A DNA stretch of 64,000 nucleotides from Ascidia mentula. Taxonomy: Eukaryota; Chordata; Ascidiacea; Phlebobranchia; Ascidiidae. Every line of letters begins with the position of its first letter. Within the stretch, counting starts at the first letter, position 1. The DNA lies in assembly GCA_947561715.1 (NCBI GenBank), contig OX387204.1, forward strand, positions 15,133,001-15,197,000. The letters run 5' to 3'. Of the stretch, positions 13,401 to 26,084 are shown one piece after another. Both the position numbers and the translations under genes were made by a program. The notes under the pieces are model-generated. The model did no database searches, was not told the origin of the DNA, and saw only the letters and a program-made list of their open reading frames with translations.

Positions 13401-16400
13401 ATTGGAAAGTTGTGTAGAGGTATTGATCGTCAAAACCATCATGCGATTTATACTTTGGGCATGACTACTCGCTCATACTAATGGCTAAAAGCCCTGACCT
13501 GTATGTGATTGACTTAAAGTACCTCAAAACTTGTACATTCTTATCGAGGCCAACGTTCTTCGTCGTGTTCAAAGCAGAGGGATTTCTTTGATACTTGAAA
13601 ATTAAAAACTAATAAATTAACTGTTAGGGTATTTTGTTTCTGTTCAAGTTAATTAACGCAAATATGTTTTTTGTGTTGTTGCAACAGAACAACGACGAAC
13701 CCCCGTCTGCAAACCTAGGAATGTTGGAATTCAGCACCGTGTACGTTTTCGCAGAGAGCACACTTCATGTTAAAGTGATGAAGGTAAACTTCCCTTATTC
13801 TTAATCTGTGCATGGGTTTTACACATTTGCTGTTGCCGTGCACCATGCTGTTGGTTAGTGTGTCCATATAGTTTCCTTTTACTGATGGCGGCAGGTATAG
13901 CAATACGTGTGTTATTTTCAATCTTTTGTTTGCTGATGTGATTATATATATATATATATATATATGTACAGCCTAATATGGATGTTGTTTAATTGGCTAC
14001 TTGGTCGTGACGCTAGTTATGGCTTTTTTACATTGTATGCTGTTTTGTACTTTTTCCCGAAATCGGACATTCAGTCAATCGTATATCATTTGCAACCTAT
14101 GCGAGCAAACTTTACGGTTGTGTTTGTAGGCGACTGATCTTCCTGCGATGGATCTGTCTGGGACCAGCGACCCGTTCGTCAAATGTTGCCTTCTTCCGGA
14201 TCGAAAGAGGAAGCTGGAAACCAAAATCCGACACAAATCCCTGAATCCGAGTTGGCAGGAAACTCTTTCGTTCGAAGGTACGCGCTTGTCAATGTCAAAA
14301 CAAAATAAATGTACGATTCCTTGTTTTTGTATTGTATTTTGAAGTGAAATATGCCTTAAGCGTTGTATTTTAGTGACACCGCTGATGTCTGAGTATAGGT
14401 GAAAAAGACTTTGCGTATGCCCAATTGGGGTTGTTACATTAACGCACTTGTCGTTGTCTTTACGGAAAGTACAGAATATAAATGATTTGAACAGAAACTA
14501 TCAGTACATGCTGAGACCTGACGACTTGTGTGGTGTAATATCCTGAAAGATATATAGCAACCAATCGATGCGTTCGTCGCCTTAACACTTCATAAACTTA
14601 TCCCCCTTCGAGCCAACCGCGCTTTCATTGTGACGACACAAGTTGGCTTGGGCAGTGAGTTTCCTCAAAGCGCTTATATTTTCCTCACGTAGACTTTTGT
14701 TAACACGCCTAAGCGTCGTACAAACCCTGATAATGTTAAATGTATTTAAGCACACCGCCGTGTGACACACGCTCTGACGGCGAAATCGTTTCTGTAGCAA
14801 CCCAAGGCCTGAGGTTTCTTTGTAAATTTATCAGACGTATTGTTCATGCCGTGTAGAAAGTCGTGACCTTTATAGGAAGTCCTAAATTTCCCAAAAAGCC
14901 TTTGATTCTCATTCGACAAGAATTCCAGTGAGCAAACAATAAAAAATCCTTCCCATTCCCCTTATGTTTGTCATCGCGAAATATATGTTAGTGTGCGTAC
15001 ATACAATACACGACATGACGTCACAAAGACAACCGCGACCTCCAACGCGACTAGCTTTGGTCCGGAAACAGCAAACCGCACCAAATACAGACGCCCGCCA
15101 GCGAAGGGACCTTCGTTCGCGACTGAAGCGTTAACCGAGATATCCAAGTCCCAATCGATTAGCGAAATTGCCTGATCGCAACGCGAAGGCAAGCTGGAAC
15201 GCTGTCACATCTATTATTAAAGGGCACGTGTAATTGTAAAGTGAAATGAGAAGATTGGCAAGTATTGTCTTGATTGTGTCCTGCTGGCCAAATCGATTTA
15301 TGAATTATCGAACTGATTTTTACACGTTTGCTCTGTTATGAGATTGTGCCTCAGCATTGATTTAAGATGCGACTAATATAAGTTATTTCCGCACGTGTCC
15401 ATCCCATAAACGAGCTTCGTACCACGTGTAAAGCGGTTACACCCAACAAGATACAAATGTACAAACAAAACAGATAATTCAAAATAACCTCGAGGTTTTA
15501 TATATTTGAGAGAAAAGCGAAACAAATGAAAATGGGGTATAGACAGGTGGCAAAACATGTTTTATTGTATGATAGGTTAATTTCAGTCACTTTTTTCTTA
15601 GAAAGAAAAGTCGTTTACGTTCTGCGTTCTCCATAAATGCCAACCCAGATTTATGAAAATGACTGCAGGTGTTTTCCGTGAGCACATAACAACAGGTGTA
15701 CACGATGTGGTTTACGTCACTACATTGCCTTAGCTTACACGGTATGACGTCACCTTTACCCATATTTAGACATTTTTCCCGCACTGCCGAAGGTCACCTA
15801 TCAGTTTTGTAATTGAAAGGACCTTTCAGGTGGTTTCTTGGTCTTTCTGTATTCAGTCGAAACTGTTTTTTTTTTCAAATGCCAGCGCATCACTCACAAT
15901 CTTGCACGGAGGCAGAACCTGACGCAAGCTCTTACGCGATATTATCAACGTTAGATACCTGCCTGTACCCAATGCGGACAAGTATATAAGTATATTTTTA
16001 TAAATAGTATCCATTTCTGTGTTCTAGGGTTGACCTACGAAAAGATCCAACAGCGAGTGTTGTATCTCCAAGTGCTGGATTACGATCGATTTTCAAGGAA
16101 TGACCCCATAGGTGAAATCCTGATTCCTCTCCACACCATTAACTTGGCAGACGAGTTGGAACAGTGCATTCCCCTTCAGCCGTGCAAGGGATCGGTGAGT
16201 GATGGAAACTTGTAATTAGGCTGACATGGCGCACGATTTCAAATGTATATTCTTTGCTCGAATTGCATTGGATATCATTATGGTGGATAAGGCAGTTTTT
16301 AAAACATCTTCAACGGTTTTTAGAACAAACGAGGCGAACTTTTAATATCCCTGTGCTATCAACCGATCGAAGGTATACTGGACATCGAAATAACGAAAGG

Positions 16401-17546
16401 ACGGAATTTGAAGCCAATGGATTTGAACGGAACTTCAGGTGACATTCATCACCTGTATTATTGTGTCTTGGCCTCTTTGGCCCATTTTAACTATATAAAA
16501 AACAAAGTTTTACACTGAGGAAATATTTCTTATTTAAACCAATTTTGCCTTATGGATCAGTGTTTCTCAACTGCATGTTTGGGATTATTTTTTTTTCCGG
16601 TTCCTAAAAAGATATTCTTTTCGTATTAGTTCGATTTCTTGTGGTAGGAAGTGCATAGTTTTGCCTCATTAGGTTTTGATTTTTTCACGTTCATTATAGT
16701 TTTGATTTTGTAAGATCACCGCCAACCACAAGTAAAAAACATTTTTAGGAACCACTTCCTTAGATTACACCTTTACCGCCGCAGTACTGACATGCGTGAT
16801 CCTTAAATTCCCCCTTTGAACGCAGATCCATACGTAAAGATATGGCTCATGTACCGCGGGAAAAGGGTGGAGAAGAAGAAAACGGCGGTAATAAAAAATA
16901 CTTTGAATCCTGACTTTACGGAGGAGTTTACCTTCGCGGCCCCCATGGATCGACTGCGTGACATCCAAATGGAGATTACAGTCATGGATCATGATGCGAT
17001 TGGGAGAAACGACACGATAGGAAAGGTATGGAAATACAATCATTCTAGAAACGTTCTTTACCACCCTAAACATGTTGTGGAATTACTCGTTCTCGTTGAA
17101 AAGTATCATTATTGCACTTTGACGTAGCATTGGTATTTGCCGCTTTTTTAGCGTGGGCTATTTTTTAGGTTAGAGCAGTGATTCTTTACTCTTTTTCTTG
17201 TCGGCAGTTATTTGAAATTAACAAACAGTTTACGCACCCCATGATATAGTAGTATGTATGCAATCTACCCAATAGGGTTGAATGTAGTCATTTGGAAAAA
17301 AATTATTATGACTACGCACACCTTCAAAACAGATGTTTCAGCCCTGGTTAAGAAATCCTTGGTTTGAGGAATTCATAGACCTACTAACCTGCCCGATTGC
17401 TCGCCGACTGCCTGTTATCCTAACATATTTGTCCACTGTAGATTTATCTTGGCCACAAAAGTTCTGGACTGGAAAAACTGCATTGGAAAGAAATGCTCAC
17501 CAATGCAAGGCGCCCAGTCTCCCAGTGGCATCTTCTCAAAGTCTGA
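4469..17546 (+). CDS. SYT7: Synaptotagmin-7 (5' end not found)
   Basis: Vesicle or lysosome membrane Ca2+ sensor for exocytosis. Exons: 4469-4572, 12264-12448, 12622-12802, 13688-13783, 14130-14277, 16028-16194, 16324-16438, 16826-17025 and 17442-17546, all GT-AG and phase-consistent. The first encodes a transmembrane segment rich in V, I, T and C; the next two a linker; then C2A (13688-16194) and C2B (16324-17546). C2A shows SGTSDPFVK and [15 protein letters not shown]2B shows [18 protein letters not shown] and [11 protein letters not shown], so all five Ca2+-ligating aspartates of each C2 domain look intact. The end, [11 protein letters not shown], matches the synaptotagmin-7 C-terminus. 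About 432 residues are visible, close to the short-linker form of the family. The missing piece is the luminal N-terminus. The subtype call rests on remembered vertebrate SYT7 motifs and is firm. Confidence 0.95.
4573..12263 (+). other. Large first visible intron of synaptotagmin-7
   Basis: A 7.7-kb intron that starts with a strong donor (gtaagtg) after the transmembrane exon. Vertebrate SYT7 uses this region for alternatively spliced linker exons. Several open frames of 70-130 codons occur here (for example 5111-5497), but none has convincing splice sites or protein-like composition. It holds the minisatellite at 8911-9075. Confidence 0.6.
8911..9075. repeat. Minisatellite, about seven units of 21-25 bp
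   Basis: Tandem copies built around GGATTCGGTTTGTATTGTG recur at roughly 21-25-bp spacing, with single-base changes and small length differences; the outermost copies are more diverged. It lies in the first visible synaptotagmin-7 intron. The array is probably length-variable. Confidence 0.85.
13943..13965. repeat. (TA)n microsatellite
   Basis: An uninterrupted TA dinucleotide run of about 11 repeats, in the synaptotagmin-7 intron after the first C2A exon. Confidence 0.9.
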
Positions 17547-19627
17547 CGTCACCCCTCCCTGGTTCCGCGACGTAAAGATACGCTTGAGCGCTCGCAGAAC
17601 TGAGAGCACAACAGTTTGCGAGTTAACAGTGCATCTGGCCACATTTTGCTGGGGAAAAGGAAATGAAAAACATAAGAATTGATTGAATATCTTGGAATTA
17701 TTATGGTACTTGGTTATTTTGGTTATTTGTTACCAGGAAAAACGGCATTTTTTATATTGTGATCAATTGAAAATGGTTGAAAATAGACTTCATACGAGCT
17801 TGCTGCTGGACTGAGTCGCAAAAACAATTAACGAAATTATGTCGTGTCCTTTTTTTTGATTCAGCCCCAAGCCCGAGTACTTCTTATTTACCGACAACCC
17901 ATATATTGTTACACTGTGTTCTGTGTTCTGTGTTCTGGATATTAACTTCCCACAAAACCTGGCCGTATTGGCCTTCATCAAATGTCTCGAAGCCTGTTTT
18001 AGTCAACGATTAACGTAATATTTTATGGCAGTTACATATTTCACGATATACACAAAGTTTTTATTACCAACATAAACATGGTGCCATTCGAATTACATAC
18101 GTTGCTTTTTTTTCATTCGAATTGCAAATTTCGAGTGTGGTGGCTGTTTCTCTAAATACGCGTCTGCAAATGTATCTTCCACTAACTACATGCCCCACGT
18201 GGCTTTGAAACAACACCTGCTTGCAATTGCTAAAAACATGTTTTCGTATGCGCGCACTCTTGAATTGTACGTCCCAAGAATCCCAATTGTTCACCATTTC
18301 CCATACAATAGGGCAACTATTGAGATTTCAGCAGTGCATCGTGCGTCCAAAAGATTTCTAAAATAATATCTAGGGAATTCGCATTATCGACTAATCTCAT
18401 TGTTCCGCTGGCGCTTTTGTGGTTGAGTCTGACAAAATCGATAGCATACTTCGAAATTCCACTTGTAGTTTCCTTTGTTTGCGACAGAAAGGGACGTTGT
18501 GGCGTCACAGCATTGTTTCCTATTGCAGTTAAACCTTGTGGGATTGTCCATAATTTGACAGCTCTATTTATGTCGCACGTGTTCTTAGCTTGGCGACTGG
18601 GGCTGATCTTTAATCGAAAAGCAAAATCAGGTGCAGCACGTGACGACGCGAAAAATAGACAATGGATTCGGCCTAGAGGGGCCTTTTGCTTGAATAACAC
18701 ATGCCCTCTCATTCCTAAGCTTTATTTCCTTATTTAGAAAAATACCCCGCACTCACATGTTTAGAATTCCGATGATATTAAAGTAACGTTGCGGTCAACT
18801 TTCGAGGCCGTGTTCCGAGGCCATGTCTGATGAATTTATCTAATTGTCCGTTTTATCTTTATTGCTTGATATTTCTTTTGCTATGTAGCTTCGCCCCTGC
18901 TCCGAATATTGATGGTCGCGGTTCCTTCTTCGCAAAGCGCGTTGCGATCTTGTAGTAAACCATTTTTTTACAAATGCTCACATGTGCACGAAATAAAAGC
19001 GAAAAAGTCACCAGTTGTACGAATAAACATCGGTTAGTTTAACTGAGAAATGACTATGAACGGTTCTATTCAGGATCTTAGGCAAGTTGGGTATAATTAT
19101 TGTGCTTTGTATGCACCTAAACAGTACACACCGTCGCTTGCTTTTTCAATGTTTTGCAAACCACTTTGCGGGCATTTAAACATTTTTTGGGAATTGCGCT
19201 GCGGTTGCGCACCCAAATGTGTTTCATAAAGGCCTGTCCAAAGGATTTTTCGCATGATGGATACAAGGGTCCAGCACAGCAGGTTCAAGCGTTATTAAAA
19301 CATGAATTTTTTATAACTTGGGTAAGAAACTCAATTAAAAAAGCACCCAAGATGTTTGGACAGGGTAAAATTAATTTAAATCAATACAAGAAAAATCGAT
19401 AGGAGTTTAATGTCAGATTGTCATCGTTTAATATCCGTCCACAAGGAATAATCCAATTTTTTAAATGTCAACTCTTCGGCGCACGCGTCCTCTTTCCTTC
19501 AAAAATCAGTTCAAGAAAAATACAATAAGTTGTCTGATAAATAATAATCCCATGACTTTGCAAGGATTCGATTCGAACTCTCCAAATCCGCGATTTAGGA
19601 TCTTCCATGTGATATTTGTCCAAGAAA
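17547..19627. other. Intergenic and 3' untranslated region between convergent genes
   Basis: Synaptotagmin-7 ends at 17546 (+) and rapsyn ends at 19628 (-), so both transcripts finish here. I see no further exon. A short tandem tgtgttc repeat lies near 17918-17938. Confidence 0.6.
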
Positions 19628-22388
19628 TCACAAAATCGCTGTTTTTTGTGAGGCCTTCTGACAATTAGGGCAGCTCATAGTGTCCAGAATTCCCTGTTCG
19701 GCAACGCATCTAAAAACAGTTAAAATCTTGCTTTTTGTCTTTTCCTGTTTACGCGTTTTTCGGGTTATTGTGGTGTTAGTATGGACACATTCTCTTTGAG
19801 ATTTTACGTATATTGTTAATTAGCAAACACAATAAAAAAAATATAGTGCTGGAATTTAGTACGTGTACTTATTTTAAAACCTTTATTTTAAAACAAGCCA
19901 TTGTTTGTCATCCAACAACACAGATGTCCAATGGGAAATATGTAAATTACGAAAAAACTTTACTTTAGTCTTCAATGCAACCTATAGAAATATTACAATA
20001 AAACCTAAGTTTTATAACTCACTTCAAATGGAAGAGGTGAGCGCAGGGCAGTGCCTGCAGTAATTCGTGCTTTTCTCCTATTGGCTCAGAGCAGACCCCG
20101 CAGAAGAGCCCCAAAACTTCCATCATTCTGTGGTAACTAAGTGTGCTGCTCCTGGCGCGTTCCTGGTCAGACATTCGCTGGTACAAAACCGCCAGTTCAC
20201 CTCGGATGCGCATGGACACCATCTAGCGGAAAAAAATTCATACGTCTTGTGCACGACATTAATCATGGTGGCGGACCTTGTGGCATGTTTGGTCAAAAAT
20301 AATAACGTGGAAATAACGCTTTCTACTTAACATATCATGTGTGAAGTGTGAAACCCAAATTGTGGGACAAACCTCGTCTTACATCGTTATGTTGTCATAT
20401 CTCTTTCGATTTCTTTTAATTGTTTTATTGTTGACGGTTACCTTGCATCCTATATGATCGGCCAACTCCAACCCCGACGAGTATTGTTGAAGAGCCTGTG
20501 GAGGATGGTGGTAAGAAATAATTAAGCAAAGAAAAAACATTCTAAGACTTTTAACGTCAGCAAATAAAATGATGTTAACAACATCTAAAATACATTCAAT
20601 CAACAAGCAAACAAAACAGTTAAACCTGCTGGAAGTCTTTGCTCCTGATCAAAGCTTTGGCCTTTCCAATTGCTACCAGCACTTGTCCGTACCTATGTCC
20701 CGTCTCCACCATGAGGCCAAGGGCGGCATCATAACGTGGTAGCGATCTGTCCGCATCTTTCCTGACTCTGTGCACGTCGGCGAAGTTCAACATACAGTAA
20801 GCCTGAGCTAGGCGGTTTTTCTCATCCAACGCAACTTGCATCACGTCCTAATTGGAAACATGAAAGGTGTTAAACCTGTCGCAGCTAAAAGGGCGATAAT
20901 ACCAGCTTGCTGTACTCTTATACACAACTTCAATATTTTGCAGTTCTAATGCATACATATATCATTGTGTTAGTGCACTCCGTACATATACCCAATGGTA
21001 AAGCATTGCATGTTCTATCGAATCTAGCCAACCAAGAATGCATAGCAGCACTGCATAGGCCTTTATACTTGACGATTCTATCTATTATATATATATATGT
21101 ATTATTCCAGTTTGGTTAACGGTTTTCAGTTCTTTTGCGATTTATTCTGCTGCCACAGGATTTATCACAAACCTCAAATATTCTCATCGCTTCTTCGAGC
21201 TTTCCTACTTTTCTGTACGCAGCCGCCAAGCTAAGTTGTGTTGTGATCGAGTAACTCTTGTTCCATTCCCTACCATGTTCAGCCAGAAGCTCCGCAGCTT
21301 TTGTGGGGAAAAATGTTGCCTATTGACAAAATAGGAAGAAAATCATTGGAAGACATTAACAACGGTTTACAACTCGGAAGATTTAATACAACCAAAAAAA
21401 TATGTGTGTTTTCAACTTTAATCCTACGATATTTGGCTTTTTCGGTTGAACCGAGATGTTGTTCCCTCAACAAATTAGTTTTACTTGATCTGCTAACGCG
21501 TGACAGCTATATACAAAAATACTACCTTTTCATAATCCTTGACTTCCAAGTAAAAAGCTCCCATAGCGCAACAAGCCAAGCATTCCAAAGCCCTGTTTTC
21601 ATAGGAATGAGCCATGCTGAGTGACTTTTCAAGGCTTTCCATCGCCATTTTGAGATTACAAATTCCAAGGTGACCTTGACCTCGAATCAGGTAAGCATGT
21701 CCGCAGATTAATATGCTTTCGTTTGATCCGCCACGTATGGATCCGATGAGATCAAGGCATTTTTGCGTGTAGTCGCAAGCTTTTGCAAAGTTGGACAACA
21801 TGAGGTTTCCCCTTGGAAAAAAAATAAACGTCTTTAAACTGAAGGTTGTGATAATGTTTTAGCACTCAACCATCAATAATAAAAGCAATATTGCATGTAT
21901 CGCGAGACATAACCCCTAACTGGTCTACAAAGTTGGTGGAATGTAATATACGGGTATAGATGTCTGGCTTAACAGGCCACACCAGTCATTTACACTAAAA
22001 AGTGCAAAAAATTATACCTTGCTAGGCTGAGATACGAATCTGCCAGCAACACCACACAGCTCGAAGAGTCCGCAATTCCGTGTTTAACTGCTCCAATCGC
22101 ATTTGCCAACTCAATTTGCCGAACAGCAAAAGCCACCACCATGCGGTACTTCCCCCATGTTGAAAGTATGCGGATGGCCAATCCGACGCATTCCCACTTT
22201 GCAAGCGGCGTTTTGTATTTCCGTTTGATGGCGCTTTCGAACGCGTCACAAGCCTCTCCCTCGCTTGGCTGTTCAACGAGTTGCCGTAGCAAACGTTCTA
22301 TTTGCTTGTGAGCGTTTGCGTGCTCACCTGACGAACCGTTGTGGGAACAACCTAACGCGAATGAGTCTGTTGTCTGGTTTTGTCCCAT
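19628..22388 (-). CDS. RAPSN: Rapsyn (43-kDa receptor-associated protein of the synapse)
   Basis: Cytoplasmic scaffold that clusters nicotinic acetylcholine receptors. Exons read from the right: 22388-22018, 21811-21526, 21319-21173, 20847-20626, 20495-20442, 20222-20023 and 19709-19628; together 1362 nt, 453 residues plus stop. The start MGQNQTT is chosen because family members begin MGQ and are N-myristoylated on Gly2; an in-frame upstream ATG exists at 22418. Residues about 50-360 are helical tetratricopeptide-type repeats with family landmarks such as KDYEKATFFPTKAAELL and RLAQAYCMLNFADVHR. A RING-H2 finger follows, with ligands C401, C404, C420, H422, H425, C428, C440 and C443. At 453 residues it is longer than the roughly 412 of vertebrate rapsyn, partly through an extended N-terminal segment. 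It ends TAIL. It is tail-to-tail with synaptotagmin-7. Confidence 0.95.
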
Positions 22389-25300
22389 CTTGATTTGAAT
22401 AAGCCACACACTTTCCAAATACCTTTGTTGAAACGATCAAGTCAGTTTTGCTGATGGCGCTGAAATCTCCAATCTATAGAATTGGAGTTGAAATTACTAG
22501 CAAACATATGTAGTAAAATTAATACCTGAAAAATATTGAGGGGCATATAAATTTAATTTTCAATATATATAGAAAAATATACAAGTAGTGGGTCGCAACA
22601 CATTTGCCACCAACAAATACAATAACTTTCGCCACAGTTACACCTATGGTATTGTTTGAACAGATTATGTAAACAACAAAACGTAACAAAACCAGACAAC
22701 AATACAACCCTGGAATGCAACGTAAACTGTTAAAATCGCGACCAAGACAATAGTTACGGCGAAAACGAATGACAAGTATTGCCTCAATTAAGTTACAACA
22801 AACGAAAAGCCATAAACTTTTCTTAAACCTTTAGTGTGGTTAAACAGAACAAGCCTGTTTTCCACGACTTCGAAATTTAAAAATACTTCTGCCTGTATTC
22901 TGTACCGTTGCCTCTATCTTCTAAAAAGCGCCTACATATTAACACCGCTACAGCAATCACAAGAAAACATTGTTACACTTCTTTTGGCAACTACCCACCA
23001 TTTCACAAACAACTACGTTGGTTAAAACTTCAAAGGAACCGCCGTAAGTACGTCTGTCACTGCCTCTTCACCTCGAAAGGAAGCTCGTTGACAAATGATA
23101 ACGTGTGAATTGCTTCCATTAAGCCTTTTGCTCAGTGGTCTATAACCTCTAAGTGACCTTGTTGCACTTTACCAACCAATCCATACTGTTTCAGTCAGTG
23201 ATTGCCAACCATACACCAAGACGTTGTGTAAGGGGTTTTTCTTTCTGCAACATTAACTTTAGCATGTTAAAAGACTTTCGACTCGTTTTTTGGCAAAAAC
23301 GGGTAAGACATATTCGAATATCATCACGATTTTGAGCCTTTAAAAATTTGGCAAATGTACATTGACGTAGTTGGTTTTCCGATTGTTGCGTAGACAAAGC
23401 AAGTTTTCGTTTCACTGATCGATTTTTCGATGTTAGAATGCTAAAACCTCATTATAAAGTGATTTTGCGAAGGGTATCGTCGCCATTGTATAAATTATTT
23501 CAACATTGTAGATAACCTTTCCTGTACAAACTATAGACGCAGTTTCACATTGTTAATAGCAATAACATTTATTTAGTAGGCAGAGATAGTTGAAAACCAA
23601 AAATATCGAACCACCAGACACATTTCAAAAACCATAGATAACTGTTCATATTTCAACACTACATACATCACAAAGCTTGCGGCTGAACAAGATCAAACCC
23701 AGGCGCTGATTAGCTGGGGATGCAAGTCTCCTTGGAATTCCCACGAGACGTGACGATAGCCAGGGGAAAAACGCGAGTTCGCACTGGGTTAACTTGTAGT
23801 GCGACGCGGCATAATTAAATGTATGTTGAATTACTCGTGAAAATTCGACCACAGATTTACACATGAATCGGTCATGGTTACATGTAGCAAAGTACGTATT
23901 CGCGAAATAAATTTTGACTATACATGCGCAGCGCTTGTCTGACCTTACATGTATTTTTGTACTTTAACGGATTTTTGTTTTTTTTGATAAACAAGAACCG
24001 ATTTTAGTTTTGCTGCTTTCTGTTAATTTATTGTTTGATCCCTTGTACCTTGGTTTTGTTGTTTTAGGTTTCGTCCTATTGAAGGGTACAAGGGAGATAA
24101 CAATTAAAAAAATTAAGTGTCGAAAATTGGGGCATTTGCTCCCAAGTCACTCGACTACGCTTCAAATACGCGTATAATCTGGCTGATGGAATACATAAAC
24201 AAAGCGCCTGGACAGCAAGTTACCATCAGGATCTAAAAATTTTGTAGTCTCACTAATTTTGAAAATGTCCTGAGTATACAAACACGTGTATTGTGGTTCC
24301 AGAAAGACAGAATTCACATGTTTGAAAACAAGCAGAGTGGATCAGCAACTTCGTTCATTTAGCCTGGCATAAGCTATGCGGTGGCAAGTTGAATTACTCT
24401 CGAGCACCTTTTCTCATCACTCAAGACGTCAGAGCGGGCTGATGACGCCAAACTAACATTCGGAGCGTTTTTTCTTTGCATAATATGACGGAGGGCGAAC
24501 CCCGTTCAAACAGTTGCTTTTCAATTCTTATGTGTCAATTCTGATAGGTAATAATACCTTTGTTATGAAAACACTTCCTGGCCCACCAACTTGCAAAGGC
24601 CGATAGTAATTCGTTTACTGTGTGAAACACCAATTGCTGCACAACACATAAATCAAAACAATTGCACATGAAAAAAAGTTGAAGCAAAGTCGGACGATGT
24701 TTTTTCACGAAGCTTTCACCAATTTTGTTCATACTTTTCAAGTATCGTAAGTTTTTATATGATAAAACAGTCGGACTTATGTAACTTTCGGCAAACAAAT
24801 GATAAGCGTGTTTAACAGAGTCCACAACCACTTGTTAATTTGTAGGCGCGCTTTGCTAAGGAAAAGCAAACAAAGTGACAAAATACTTATCGGGAACTCG
24901 AACAAAACACGGAGGTTATTCGACCGCGTGAAAAGGTTCCCAACAGGCGAGAAAGTAGAAATTACAATAAAAATAGGCACCAGGTTTTATGATACGTCTT
25001 GGTTCTCACAGAAATTGGACATTAGTAATTGCATCCCGCAAAGGTTTGTATTCTTTCAAACTGGGTAAATACGAAAAAACTTCGCCTAATTCGTACAAAG
25101 TTTGAGGTACAAATGATCCGAAATGTTTCTCTCATTATCTTCGCAATTTAGGATAAAAGTTGCTCTTTTTACACCCCTAAAGTGCACAAAGTGATCGGAA
25201 ACCATTTCGTTCGGGGTAACCTTTTTTCATAAAGAGGCCCCCAAAATTGTCTCCCGGAAATATATCTCAAAAATAATTCAATACATTGAGAAACGCGGTT

Positions 25301-26084
25301 AATAAAGTTTACACTGTTTACACTAATACATGTATAGATGTGTATATCAGATTTAAATGACACAAGCGCTCCTTTTGGGAAATCTGTGAAGGTTACGTGC
25401 AAAAAATATCTAACGAATGTAGATTGACATTTTACGTTACCAAGTAATCATGTCTAAACAGTATGACAGCCTTTGGAGATATTAAATAATTGCCAGCTGT
25501 GATAATTCTCATAAGGCGACCTATTTCGCAAGTACCTTGGCATAAGAAATTTGACGGCAAGTGCAATAATATACGTTATAACCTCTGAGACGTGGAACTA
25601 CCAACAGACCGCAATGTTCTCACAAGCATTGGGAAAACACATCATTGACGTTGGAGTTCCTATATATTTTGGCGATATGAGCTGAGATCGCCAAATATAA
25701 AGGGCCTGCGCAGTGGGATCCTGCTTTGCTATGCGAAAGCATGGTAATACTTCTGCGTTGTCTGATTACGGTGGTGGAGATTCTTAAGTATGTGAAGGTC
25801 GCCTGGCAAGTTGTGCTCACCGGTGTACCTTGGCCACAATATACCTCGTGAAGCCAGAGCTCAGTTGGTAGAGCGTTGGGCCCGCGCTTAGCCACGGTCG
25901 TGCGTTCAAACCTCACCGGGAGCTTGATTTTTCATTTCTTGCTCCGACTTGTCGTGAAAAGTGGCTAATCCAGCTAGGCTGCAATGCCTCGGCTGCGAAG
26001 CCTGTAAACCTTATCATTGGCGTTGGTTTTCTTTTATATAGTGCGGAGACATTCTGGGTTCGAGGACAATATAGTTAAAGAAAA
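22389..26084. other. Intergenic region
   Basis: No firm gene. A plus-strand open stretch at 24856-25044 follows a TTTGTAG acceptor and reads with plausible composition (contains RRLFDRVKRFPTGEKVEI), but I find neither partner exons nor a family. A degenerate tRNA-like sequence lies at 25851-25925. Confidence 0.5.
25851..25925 (+). repeat. Degenerate tRNA-like sequence (pseudo-tRNA or SINE head)
   Basis: An A-box-like stretch (gagctcagttggtagagc) and a B-box-like stretch (gcgttcaaacc) sit at the right spacing for a tRNA gene. The acceptor stem pairs over only about four bases, the T stem has mismatches and the anticodon arm does not fold well. A working tRNA is therefore unlikely; a tRNA pseudogene or the 5' part of a tRNA-derived SINE fits better. 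Confidence 0.55.

Noticed and set aside
16558-16590. CAGTGTTTCTCAAC resembling a hAT end
   Set aside because: No partner end and no 8-bp duplication were found nearby, so the similarity alone is not enough.
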